DNA of 64,000 bases from Siphonodentalium dalli (Eukaryota > Mollusca > Scaphopoda > Gadilida > Siphonodentaliidae): NCBI GenBank assembly GCA_032622095.1, contig CP136066.1, positions 103,995,319-104,059,318 on the forward strand, read 5' to 3'. Position numbers and translations under genes: made by a program. The notes beneath the pieces were generated by a model. It saw only the letters and a list, made by a program, of their open reading frames with translations, ran no database searches and was not told where the DNA came from. Shown piece by piece: positions 26,401-38,400 of the stretch (positions within the stretch are counted from its first letter, which is position 1; each line of letters starts with the position of its first letter).

Positions 26401-29400
26401 AGCATACTTTTGAATGTGTCCATCTCGTTGACACATCGCGCAACTTTCTTAAGACCGAATACCGTTCTACTACCGACGACATTATCATCTTCTGAATCTG
26501 ACGAAGCGGTTCTAGATTCAGTTGAAGATGAACGGGGAACGATATCAGATTCTAGGTCATCGGTATCTTCTCCGAAGTTTATCGCCTCTTATAAAAATCG
26601 ATTATCTGGATATTTATTAATCGAATCGTCGCTAGTCAGGTACAGATAATAATTATCCATATGACTATAGTTTCTAAAAAAAAAACAATTCAAAGAGAAT
26701 CATTATTCTTCTTCTCTTATAGTTTTATTGATATCACTGAATATATGCTTGAAGATTGACCACTGGTTCAAATTTAACGGAATACCTATAATCGTCGGAG
26801 TGTTATTCACAACTCGCCTAATGAGCAAGAAAATGAGCAAATGAGCAAAAAAATGAGCAAATGAGCAAGAAAATGAGCAATGAGCAAGAAAATGAGCAAA
26901 TGAGCAATAAAAATGAGCAAATGAGCAAAAAAATGAGCAAATGAGTAAAAAAATGAGCAAATGAGCAAGAAAATGAGCAAATGAGCAAGAAAATGAGCAA
27001 ATGAGCAATAAAAATGAGCAAATGAGCAAAAAAAATGAGCAAATGAGCAAGAAAATGAGCAAATGAGCAATAAAAATGAGCAAATGCTCATTTGCTCATT
27101 TTCTTGCTCATTTGCTCATTTTTTTACTCATTTGCTCATTTTTATTGCTCATTTGCTCATTTTCTTGCTCATTTGCTCATTTTTTTTGCTCATTTTTTTG
27201 CTCATTTGCTCATTATTTTGCTCATTTGCTCATTTTTTTGCTCATTTGCTCATTTTTTGCTCATTTGCTCATTTTCATTTGCTCATTTTCTTTTGCTCAT
27301 TTGCTCTTTTTCTCACCCTCTTTGAATATACTTTGGGTGATATTCTGTGTCATTGTTAATTGATTGGTGCATACTCAATCAAGATCTCAACGAAACGCAT
27401 TATTGACATCGATAACTATCATGGTGCATTTGGCATTCATGGCCAGACAAATTTAATTCATGGATTTTAGAGTCTGATGTCGCCAGATATCAAAATTAAT
27501 AAGAGTAAGTTGTACACGAGAACAATTACAATCATGGATAATAGAACAGGTACCTTGACGAAAACGTTTCAAACAGAACGTGGTCGTCTACATATGAATC
27601 TCCTTAAATGGATAGGAATTACTATTATGGTAATCACTGTGTCACTACCATTTATTTTAGTTCCAAAGAAGATACCGTGTGAGTCGGTTGACTATGAATT
27701 ACTTCATACTAATATGTCACACCCCAATGATTACGAACAACACCCGTGTGTTTTCGTGAAAAAGTGGACAATACGATCAAACATTACTGTTACATTATGT
27801 AATAATCAAGGACACATTTATACAGACATTAGCCGAGTTGTGAATAACACTCCGACGATTATAGGTATTCCGTTAAATTTGAACCAGTGGTCAATCTTCA
27901 AGCATATATTCAGTGATATCAATAAAACTATAAGAGAAGAAGAATAATGATTCTCTTTGAATTGGATTTTTTTTAGAAACTATAGTCATATGGATAATTA
28001 TTATCTGTACCTGACTAGCGACGATTCGATTAATAAATATCCAGATAATCGATTTTTATAAGAGGCGATAAACTTTCTAAAATAAAATGCAGAAAAAAGA
28101 GTGACTTGTACGCTACATTTGAAGAAACATGTCGATCCCGTATATTCCAGCAGATATTGAAACGTGGAGAAAACATTTCAGAGACATGCTTGATGGGAAG
28201 TTAACGCCAGATAATAAGGGTCGATACTTTATTGACAGAACTAAAAATAGTGATAGTGAAGAACACGTTCTAAAACCACATATTAACGTAGTGACGCCCA
28301 TCGCTCAAGCGATTGAAATGGCTAAGGCCGAAGTTGCAGCAAATAAGTTGACAAACACACGTAAAGCGTCCAAACAAACCAACAAGAGAGTGTTAGCTGG
28401 AGGTTTGTCTAATAATAAGAAGAAAATGAAAAGAAAAGTGTCATACGATTAGCCAAATCATGAATGAATACATAGAGTACCATACTGATAAATTGGCATT
28501 AATTGAATCACCGGCGGTCAAAGATCTATACCCTAGACCCGGGACGAACGTACTCTTAACGCGACGGTTGTATGCCACACCATATTCTCTCTTTTTATCG
28601 CTACTTATAAGAGTGATCGTTCTTCCAATAATTCGCGATAATGCACAGGTGTCATTTATGCGGAAATATTTTATCGACGAACTACAATCTACAAAGACAT
28701 AAACAGATTAAACACGGAGTTATGTCCGAGACAAAAACAGATTTCTTCGGAGAAGATACCGATGACCTAGAATCTGATATCGTTCCCCGTTCATCTTCAA
28801 CTGAATCTAGAACCGCTTCGTCAGATTCAGAAGATGATAATGTCGTCGGTAGTAGAACGGTATTCGGTCTTAAGAAAGTTGCGCGATGTGTCAACGAGAT
28901 GGACACATTCAAAAGTATGATGAAACGCATCACCAATGATGCGAAAGGAGAAGAGAGCATGTCGGGAGATGAGAGCATGTCGGGAAAAGAGGCTACCATC
29001 GACACAGAGTTTGCTCTCTTTCTCAAAAGTTATAGACGATTAATAGAATACCAGTATCGATTGAAAACATCACCCATACATAACATGATCATGAAGAAAA
29101 TGGTCAAACTGACCAAACACGGATATAATAATGAATGGGCTGCAGATGAAGCGATGAGAAAATTCAAGAAACTCTTAGAAATAACTCTAACGGTCGAAGA
29201 TTCAGACAATGATTAAATTTCAATAAACTTCATCAACATGTTATTCTCGTCTTCGTTATATATCTATAAGTGGGGAGGGGATATTGTAGAGCGAGAAACG
29301 ATACATAAATGGTACATTAAGAGCCCTAAAATTTGAAGTTTAAATATTGTTCTGTGTCATTTTAACTTTCACCCACTGCGTGTGTATTGTGTTTCTTTAA

Positions 29401-32400
29401 CATTCATTCAAAATGAGTGCTGTGTGTCCCTTTAGAGCGCATTGTGCTCCTTTAATATTCACACACCAATATTACATAACGTCCCTTACATCGTGTCACT
29501 TTAACATTCCACACCATGCGTGCATTATCCCCCTTTAATTATGTCATAGCATTGGTACATAGAAGACTGTATAACACTATGCCTATGTCTGTATATGTTG
29601 TCACATCGTGAGTGTATTGTCCACAATTTTAAGTTTTTGAAATTTTTTTAATTTTTGAAGTTTATGAAGTTTTTGAAATTTTTGAAATTTTTGATTCGGG
29701 TTGTAATTTCGCATCACCCTCTTCGTCCGCTCGTGATTCAAAATAGTACAACATCTCAATAATTTATAATTCGCGATAATGCACACCTGTCATATACTCA
29801 ATAACTTCATCGGGATAGAGAAGTAAAGAATAATCGCTCTTTATTATTTATGTAAGAGTAATGGTATCAAATTATTTCAGGTATTGTGGAGACAATTATA
29901 TGAGTATGGGCTGCATCTGATTGATAAACACTGGAATGTATGCATTCATACCGATGGTGACAATGTCCAAAATTACAGCGACTCGGACCAGTCCATACAC
30001 ATATAATTGGTATAAAGCTATTTCTAAACATCGATTAATAAAATTAACAGAGTTTCATGAAAAATATTTAAAATTTGTTTGAACAAAAATAACAAAAGAT
30101 ATTACACGCAAATATTTAAAAAAACATTCGACATTTAATAGTCGGCCGATATTTGGGTAAGAGACCGAAAGCTCGTTATAAATTTTTGAGATTTAAAAAA
30201 AAAAAATAATTAAAAATTTTTGAAAAAATGTTTGGATTTTGAATTTTAAAAAAAAAATATTTTAGTACAAACAATTTTACCTGCCAAAAAATCTATTTTT
30301 AGATGTAGGGGTAACGAGCCTCATGTACTACTAATGAGTATCGATGGCGAAATCATCTGCGTTAGTTTATCGCCGATTGTTGCGTCCCGAATCGAGATGT
30401 AAATATTTACAATTGAGCGTATCTCAGACGGTGTTTTCTATGGAGTTGTATGGTCGATTTCTTTGAGTTTTGGGCGATGTTAGTAGAATGCTACATTCTC
30501 CCAGTTAGCATAGCGCCTGATTACTAATTTATCAGTTTCAAGCAGCCGAACAAGTCCATAATATGTATTTAAGAAGAAAAATGAAAAGATATATGAAACG
30601 GACCACCTCCAAAAAATTACACCCAAACAGGGACCCACCACCCCACGTGCAAATAAAATAAATTTTCCTCCGACAATTCGGTGACCCACCCCTCGTGTTC
30701 CACGATTTTTACACTTATAGCACCTTTTTAAAATGAAATAACTCCTAACGTTTGTATGCTGACTATTGAAATAGTTAGTCTTAATGCAGATTACTGTATA
30801 CATATCTATCAGTGATGAACTAGCTTATACAGATAACGTTAACCCTGTAGCCGATATCATATTTGTCAGCGAACAATACCAAAATTTGACTTTGCTAATT
30901 TGCAACTTTTTAAAGGTCTGACTCCCTTGAGTGGTTCACCTATTGCATAAAACCCATGCCCATGCCCCCGAATGTGATTGTTCGACTAGTATATTTTTTA
31001 ATGTGTATATCTGCATGTGTTTGACCAGCGTCCCTTAATATTGTTAGCGAATCGGTCAATATTTAGATAGATAATTCTGCCATGTTCTATTCTGCTATAA
31101 AAACTTCTTGATTATACCTGGCGTTTGAACACCAGTGGCATAAGTCATCGCATACTGATCATATGTATCAATATACATCAATTAAGTCGAAAAACTGATC
31201 GCGTGTTCATTCTATAGGACATGATACAATTTTTGTTTTATATTTTATTTCTATTTTGTGATTCTAAATATTTCTCCAATTAATTATACATTATTCCATC
31301 AAAACTGATGTTATTACGTGCGCTCGCGCAACAGTATGGCGATCAGACAGATTCGTAGGTACGTTGGTGTCACCCTACTCCGTTTCACTCCATGACGTCA
31401 CCAAAAACGACGTAAAACATCGTGGCGTTCTGACATTTTTACTGTGCCGCGTTTTTGCTATGTTTATGTTATGTGTTGTTTTCGATTATTTGTTTGTCGC
31501 CGATATCGCCATTTGTCGGGATTCCCTGTTTCTATATTTAAAACTGGCATGCTCGTAGTGAGCCTCGATTTCGATGTTTTCTCCCAGGTCAAAATACGTC
31601 AGAGTTATGACAAAAATAGATCGACCTACATTTACTCCATCATAACTCTACATCAAAGAGTCTATAGACTCCTTCTGGACCTACATAGACTCCTTCATTT
31701 GGGTATTTTTACTTATAATTGGGAAGTTTTATCATTTTTGGTTCGTGCGAAGACCTCTTTTTATCATGCGGGAAAGGAGAGACATTCAAAACGCGATTTC
31801 GTAATTCGACGCAATAGGCTGAATAGCCTAACCTTCAGCCGAGTTCCGGGTCAAATACGACGAATGACTTAACACAAAACAAAACGCATTTGTTGACACA
31901 AACACCGTTTGAGGAGTTTATTATTACATAAAATGATCGTTATTGATTAATTATTGATTAATTATTGATTTTTATTGTTGCATATTGGCTGCTATCAATA
32001 TTTACACAAATGGTATTAATTATTTCTTATAATTGCTGCTTTGGTCAACTTTGACTATCGGAAAATGAAAGTCTCATCCTTTCGGCAACATGGAATTGGT
32101 TTTAATTACTTAAATGATTAATATAGTAATTTGCCTTTTATCTGTGATGAAATGAGAAATGGTAATTGTCTTTTTTTGCTAACATTAAATTAAATTAAAT
32201 AAATTAAGTAAAATACAGTGAAATTATTTTTTTAATTATTGTTTATTACATTTTTGCGCACGTTGGCATCTCTCTGAGTGCATTCTAGTTGTCCATGTTA
32301 TGGCGAACGGTCACAAATATACTGGAATAAACTTGAGGCCTTGGTTCTATCTAAGTCAAATTAAGGTCTCAGTATTGTAAAATATATGTATATATTCACC

Positions 32401-35400
32401 CTCCTACAAAAAGTGTTTTTATTTAGGCTACTGAACAATAGAAAAGTCTAATTGTTTGTAAATAATTAGGATAAAACTATCAGGACAAAATTGCAAGCGC
32501 CGGAAAATGGGGTTTTCTGGGCTCCGGATCACCCATCCCGGCCCTGTGTACGGACCCCCATTCCCCACCATAAAAACAACAAATTATTTAAAACAAAAAA
32601 GGCACACTAAAAAGAAAAAGAAAGTGATAAAATTAGAACTTTCGGGCTTATATACATGTATGTATATCAATTTCTGCTTGCAGTATGTTCGAAACAAATG
32701 CCGATGTGCTCCACCTATTCTCCAAATATATCGGCGCGGACGAAGATTTGCGACAATTACGTCAAAACGAGTCGCTCTGTGATCACGTGTCCATGGTGAT
32801 GCATACGCTAGACGAAGCGTTCACGAATTTGAACGACTTGGACTTCGTGATAAGCATGCTGAGCGAGACAGGCAAAGGTCATCACAGGATTCCAGGGTTC
32901 ACTGGTGCTGTATTCTGGGTAAGAATGAATTTACGTTTGTTATACTCTCCCCGTACCTGTATATTATGTCTTACTGTTTTGAGTAGTTCATGCAGGCGCC
33001 GTGTTTTACGAAATGGCACAGCCGATGTTGCTGAATATTTCGCAATTTTGGAAGGAAGAATAAGATAGGTCAATACATACACACAATATTCATGTGCATG
33101 CATCACACAGAAATAGAAAGAACGCCATTTGTTGTTTCATGCTGAAGAAAATACCGATTTTTCTAATTAACTTACTTTTAACAGTCTTTCCGCAGTGTAC
33201 TGGTGAGAATATTCAGACCTACACATTCACGCAGAGTTCACGAGCATGTACATGTATTTCGTTATGACATTGGAGTCAACGAAGAGAGCCACCACTCCAT
33301 GCATACGCTCCATCACAACAAACATTCAACATATCTGAGTTTGGAAAGATATATGTCTGAAGAAGTTCGACTCTTCCAAAACCCTGCATGTCAATCATTG
33401 AAACAAGCTCGGAGAGAGAGATTTATCTGAGAAAATAAAAACTGATATCATAGACTTGGGTTAAAGGGGGACTAACACTAACACACAACTTGTGTTGTAT
33501 ACTGTATTATATGTAAATATACACTGTTGCCATGCTGTTATTGTAAAGTTGTATTTAGTGTTGTTGTCTTCGGGAGAGGAGGTCCATCTAAATGGCTAGC
33601 ACTTGTCCTCCAATCCAGTCACTATACTATTTTAGTAAATGTTTACAATCCGTCTTCATACTGTTGACTGGGTGAATTCGGACACGACCTAGGGGATAAC
33701 AAAAACTAATAACATGACGTCGCTATGATGGAGTTAACATCACAAAATTAAACTTTCAGTAAACCCAATAACGAGCCTGAACACATTCCATGTATAGTGA
33801 GATAGAATATATAAGATACTTTGGTGGTCGTGCTTTAAACACATGTATTGTCACAACAGTTACAATGGATTGGGGCACAATTTATATAACTTACTAGCAG
33901 GGTTGCCCAGGTTAAAATGATATCTGCATATTGTGGATATATGGTGGGAATAGAGAATACTCTTGTTCACAGCGTTACACATATTATGATAAAGTATATA
34001 TCCAAATAACATCACAAAACATGATTCCTACACCCGGACTATAAGTAGTAGCTCACCTTATCCATATCGGAGCGATTGCCATTTTGTTTATCGCGATTAA
34101 TCCGTCTCACCAATAAAGAACTATTTATTTATTGACAACTGCGTATAATTCAGACGTTATAACATGAACATCATAAACACATTAGTTCGCAAAAATAAAA
34201 GACGACAATTGGGTTTTACATAGAGATGTATCAATCTAGTGGGTTTGACTAAGATTTTTGAGGACACCTGGTTATCATATCTCCATGAAAATACAAATGT
34301 TTCAAAGAAATGTCCAGGTGCTCCTCTGTTCATGGTGCATGCTATATACTGGCTAATTATTCTCAGTTTAAAAGAAATGTTGCAATGTTAGGCGATGAGT
34401 CTGTTCTAAAACATGAAAGATATCCTCTGTATATTGGGCAGATATAACCTTGTCAGATGTGCCACTGACTCCGTTTTCTTTTATCTCAGAAGAAATTATA
34501 TTTGACGGCACACTGTGACCACTATTGTTGAACAGGCCTTCTATACATTTCCATTTGTAACTTTTTTGTGGAAACTATATTGAATGGGGCAGACTCAATT
34601 GTGTTATACTATTAACATGAGCTATTCTAATATTTTAACATGCACCATTATCTCCCTCGTAAAAAGTTACCACTGTTAGAACGCCTTGGTGCCATCTCGA
34701 TTGTACCCCGTGAAGTTATATAATAGAACACATACAGAGATGCATTTATTTGCAAATATATCTAGGCACCAAATGCGATGTTTTTAACACGCACGATTTG
34801 ATTCCTCGTATCATTTGAGAAGAACCTGTATGAATTTGATGTTAATTGGCACTAAACATATTTCTATCAGTTTTGGTGACCCGCCCGTCCCTATTTCGGA
34901 CTCAAGCGGCGCGACATTTGACATCATTAAACCACAAACTTAGACTCATTATGGAGATGAATATATATAAAATTGTTGAAAATTGACGAGTATACAAATT
35001 CGTATCAAATTTAAGGCCCCCATTTCTCTCACCCAAACGGCAAACATTTGGCGTATTTAAACCACACGATTAGATTCATCGAATCACGGAGAAGAATATG
35101 TATCAGTCTGGTGGAAATCGGCGCTAAACATATTTTTATCAATGTTTGTGTCTCTCTCATCCTCTGTGGACCCCTGTTTCGAATGGCACCACTTTTTACA
35201 TCTTTAAACCACACAATTAAGACTCCTGATATCACGGAGATGGTTATTTATAAGTTTCGTGCTAATCGGCGACTAAACAATTTTTGTTATCAAATTTAGT
35301 GCCCATCCCACACCATCTCTCACACAAACAGCATCAACATAGCGTCTTTAAATCACATGATTTGATTCCTCGTATCATGGATAAGAATGTGTATCAATTT

Positions 35401-38400
35401 GGTGAACATTGGCGCTAAAATATTGTGTATCAATTCTGGTGCCCCTCTCCTTTTCAGTGCATCCCTGACTCGAATGACGCCAGTTTTAAATGTTTTAAGC
35501 CACACCATTAGACTCATCATACCATGTGGATGATTTTGTATAAGTTTTGTATCAATCGGTGACTAAACCAATTCTTATCAAATTTAGTGCCTACTCACCC
35601 CTCCCCAATCATATACAAACGACACCAATTTGGCGTCTTTAAATCATACAAATTAGATTCCATGTATCATGGAGAAGAATGTTGTATCAATTTGGTGGAA
35701 ATCGGCGCTAAAATTAGATTTATCAATTTTGGGGCCCCTCTCCCCGTCCGTGCACCCCTGACACGAATGGCGCCACGTTTGACATATTTAAACAACACCA
35801 TTATATTCCCCATATCGTGGGAATGATTATATAAAAGTTTGGTGGCAATCGGCGGCAAACATTTGTTCTGCCCCTCCTCTTTACAACCCCTGACAACAGC
35901 ATCACTTAAAAAAATTCTAACCCACACCATTATCTTTCTCGTAAAAAGTTACCCCTAGTAAACCAGTTTTGTCCCTCGGCGCTAAACTTAGTTTATCAAT
36001 TTCGGTGCCCCTCTCCCAGTCCGTGCATCCCTGACTCGAACGGCGCCAATTTTGACATATTAAAACCGCACCAGCAGATTCCTTATCTCATGGGGATGAT
36101 TATATATAAGTTTCGTGCAATCGGCGACAATGTTTTTTCTGCCCTCCCCCTTTTCTGCCCCTGAAAACAACGGCGTCACTTTAGAAAATCCTAACCCGCA
36201 CCATTATCTTTCTCGTAAAAAGTTACCCCTAGTAGACCCCTTTGGTGCCATCTAGATGGTCCCCTGTGAATTTCTATAGAACACAGACAGACAGACAGAG
36301 AGACATTCGCAAATATAGATATAGATTATAGTTATATAGCCCCTCTCCCAACATGATATACACACGCGTTTAATCGGTCGTAGTGCAGATGCCTACGATA
36401 GCAGGGTTGGTATCCGAAATCCACCCAAAGAAATTTTAAGGTGACACAATAGTCGTTCCCCAGTGTGACAAATCCAATAAGATCTGTTTAGTTTTCATTT
36501 CGTTTTGACGCACATAGATTAACATTCATGTTTTGTGGTCATGATTCAGTTTCTATACCTGTATGTAATTCATTGCAATTATCGGGGCCTATACAGTTTA
36601 GACCTACATTAAACACCCAAGAAAAGTTCTCAACAGCACTAATGAGTGTTCATGGTTATAGCTGGACGTGTTCGAGCTCAAACAATATCTGAAGATGCAG
36701 GGTCAGATTTTATATCAAATTGATAAAACATCTCCCAAGATAATTTTCAAATTTCCAAGCAAAATGTAACCGAAAAATACTTGCACTCACCATTATTCGT
36801 ATCATACAGCCATCACAAAAATCGTACAATAATCCTGTAAGTTATACATCCAAAACAATAACAAATTCAGAACGTTCTTTGTTATCCACCTCTGCCACCA
36901 CATTGTACGGATCCATGGTAACATACATATATCGTATTATATATCTATAGGTGACTAAACCTGGAGTAGCAAATCGGCATGTCTCTGGGGTTATAACCGA
37001 TCAAAGGACTATGATTACTACACGGGGATGTAGAATGATGGACGCTACCGAATGACGATTTCAGATTTCCCCGACGGGGATGGGTGTTAACTCTCTACGA
37101 GAGCCCACTGTAGCTGTAGCTCCCCCTGACCATCTGGTGCCACCCCTGGCTGAGTTTTTGCGTCCCCTTTCTGCAAGTTTATCACAGCTATACGCGTTCA
37201 CGCGTCGTACTATTCATTACCATTTATATAGAGTGATTCGTTTGTCTCGACGTGCAATCTATAACGGGCGCCTGGTAATAACCGATGTCGAATGTCTGTT
37301 CCGCAAGGCATCAATGCACCCAGGCTAATTGCATCTTGAGCATTGACGCAATATGAAGGCAAAAAACAACGGAAGACAAAGTGCGTGTGATTAAGAAAAT
37401 TACAGGGTTTATTTTATAACTGACTGCAAAATGCTGTCGTCTTATTTGATAACTGTCATTACGAGAATAAAATGACAGAATGCTTCCATTTTATTATCCG
37501 CATGCTGGGAGAGGCTCTGTTATACAAGTGAACGACTAACTTCAAGGCTTCACCAAAGCAACAGAAACACTGCACTGTATTTACGGGAAGACGTCAAGAA
37601 CATAAAGCATTCTACTTCAACGTACAAAGCTTGAAACGCTTTAATCGCACGACTACCGGTAAACTACATGACATATACATCACACGAATGGTGGTCAACA
37701 ATATCTAAATCAAGCAAATTCGCATTTCAATGGATTAGAAAGCCAAATTTTGAACGCGAGAATAACATATCCCTTGATGATCACAGAGGTCCGAATCGGC
37801 ATCTCTGGTTTAGACTAGGTTTTATTCTAGACCAGGTTTAACTCCAGTTTAAACTAGGTTTATGTAGGGTTTCAACTTGGTTTTACGGTAGTTAAACTAG
37901 GTTTATGGGAGTCAAACTGGGTTTTAGTGTAGTTAAACCAAGTTTTGTGATAAACTCAGTTTAAGTTTGTGGCATTCGATCTCAATTAAAAACTAGGTTT
38001 TATTGACGTGATAAAGATATGGTAATATTACTAATTGTTTGTGGTGAATTGGCTATACAATCATCAGTATAAGCTTCGGTATATATGATATATACGTACC
38101 ATACGTCTCGTCTCGAAAATATACCTTTAAATATATTTTGAAAAAACATCAAAGTTAAACCACCCTACCCCAGGTTTTACTAAAACCTAGTTTTTTGGGT
38201 TTAATTATTCGGCCGATTGTTTTCGCCCAGTATTGATGTTGTTTCTTCGCGTATATGGGAGTGTTTATTTGAATTGGGGGAGGCGTTTATGCGCGGGCGT
38301 TTGCACTCAATGTACATGCAGGAGAGTCTTAGTGGAATTCAGGGAGGCGATGTCGGTACTTGTGAGATAATTATAACAAAATATGTGCCAGTGTGATGGA

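Larger units (their letters stand above)
25363..30332. mobile_element. Polinton/Maverick-like palindromic element (4970 bp)
   Basis: The element starts AGTAGTACATGAGGCTCGTT and ends with its reverse complement, and is bounded by a 6-bp AATGAG duplication. The AG...CT ends, 6-bp duplication and long inverted repeats are those of Polintons. Full Polintons are 15-20 kb and encode protein-primed DNA polymerase, integrase, packaging ATPase, protease and capsid proteins; none is visible. The right half (27085-30332) holds three intact small frames. The left half is its inverted copy shortened by three deletions, so most of the element can fold back on itself. Shared parts of the arms are nearly identical (2 differences in 105 codons of one frame), so it is young or kept uniform by arm conversion. 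It sits in globin intron 1 inside an older host repeat. Assignment to Polinton rests on ends and target, not on a polymerase. Confidence 0.82.
17437..32683 (+). other. Globin intron 1 (15.2 kb) filled with mobile elements
   Basis: The donor is GTAAGC and the acceptor is TTTCTGCTTGCAG before 32684. The intron holds, in order, diverged tandem repeats (18120-19200), a telomere-like scrap and dispersed repeat (20818-21235), a LINE remnant carrying a double-hairpin MITE, a shared-end element, the 4970-bp Polinton-like palindrome, and a second shared-end element. No second gene is seen inside apart from the small frames of the mobile element. Confidence 0.85.

Noticed and set aside
26703-27359. Many overlapping open frames of 74-126 codons rich in LLICSF and AHFLAH
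   Set aside because: They are translations of the TGAGCAAA satellite in several frames and both strands. They have no independent start or conservation and are artefacts of the repeat.
25363-30332. Ordinary two-copy inverted segmental duplication
   Set aside because: Precise ends, a 6-bp target duplication and an uninterrupted relative at 55671 show that it moved as one unit.
31444-31872. 142-codon plus-strand frame
   Set aside because: It lies inside the unmatched middle of a shared-end repeat, has no domain and no homologous frame in the other copy.
24036-32288. The two shared-end repeats as LTRs of one retrotransposon
   Set aside because: Only their ends match and the middles are unrelated. 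No primer-binding site, polypurine tract or gag-pol is seen between them.
33203-33430. 75-codon frame 285 bases after globin exon 2, considered as an alternative last exon
   Set aside because: Its residues do not resemble helices G and H, whereas exon 3 at 50399 fits them exactly in the right phase.
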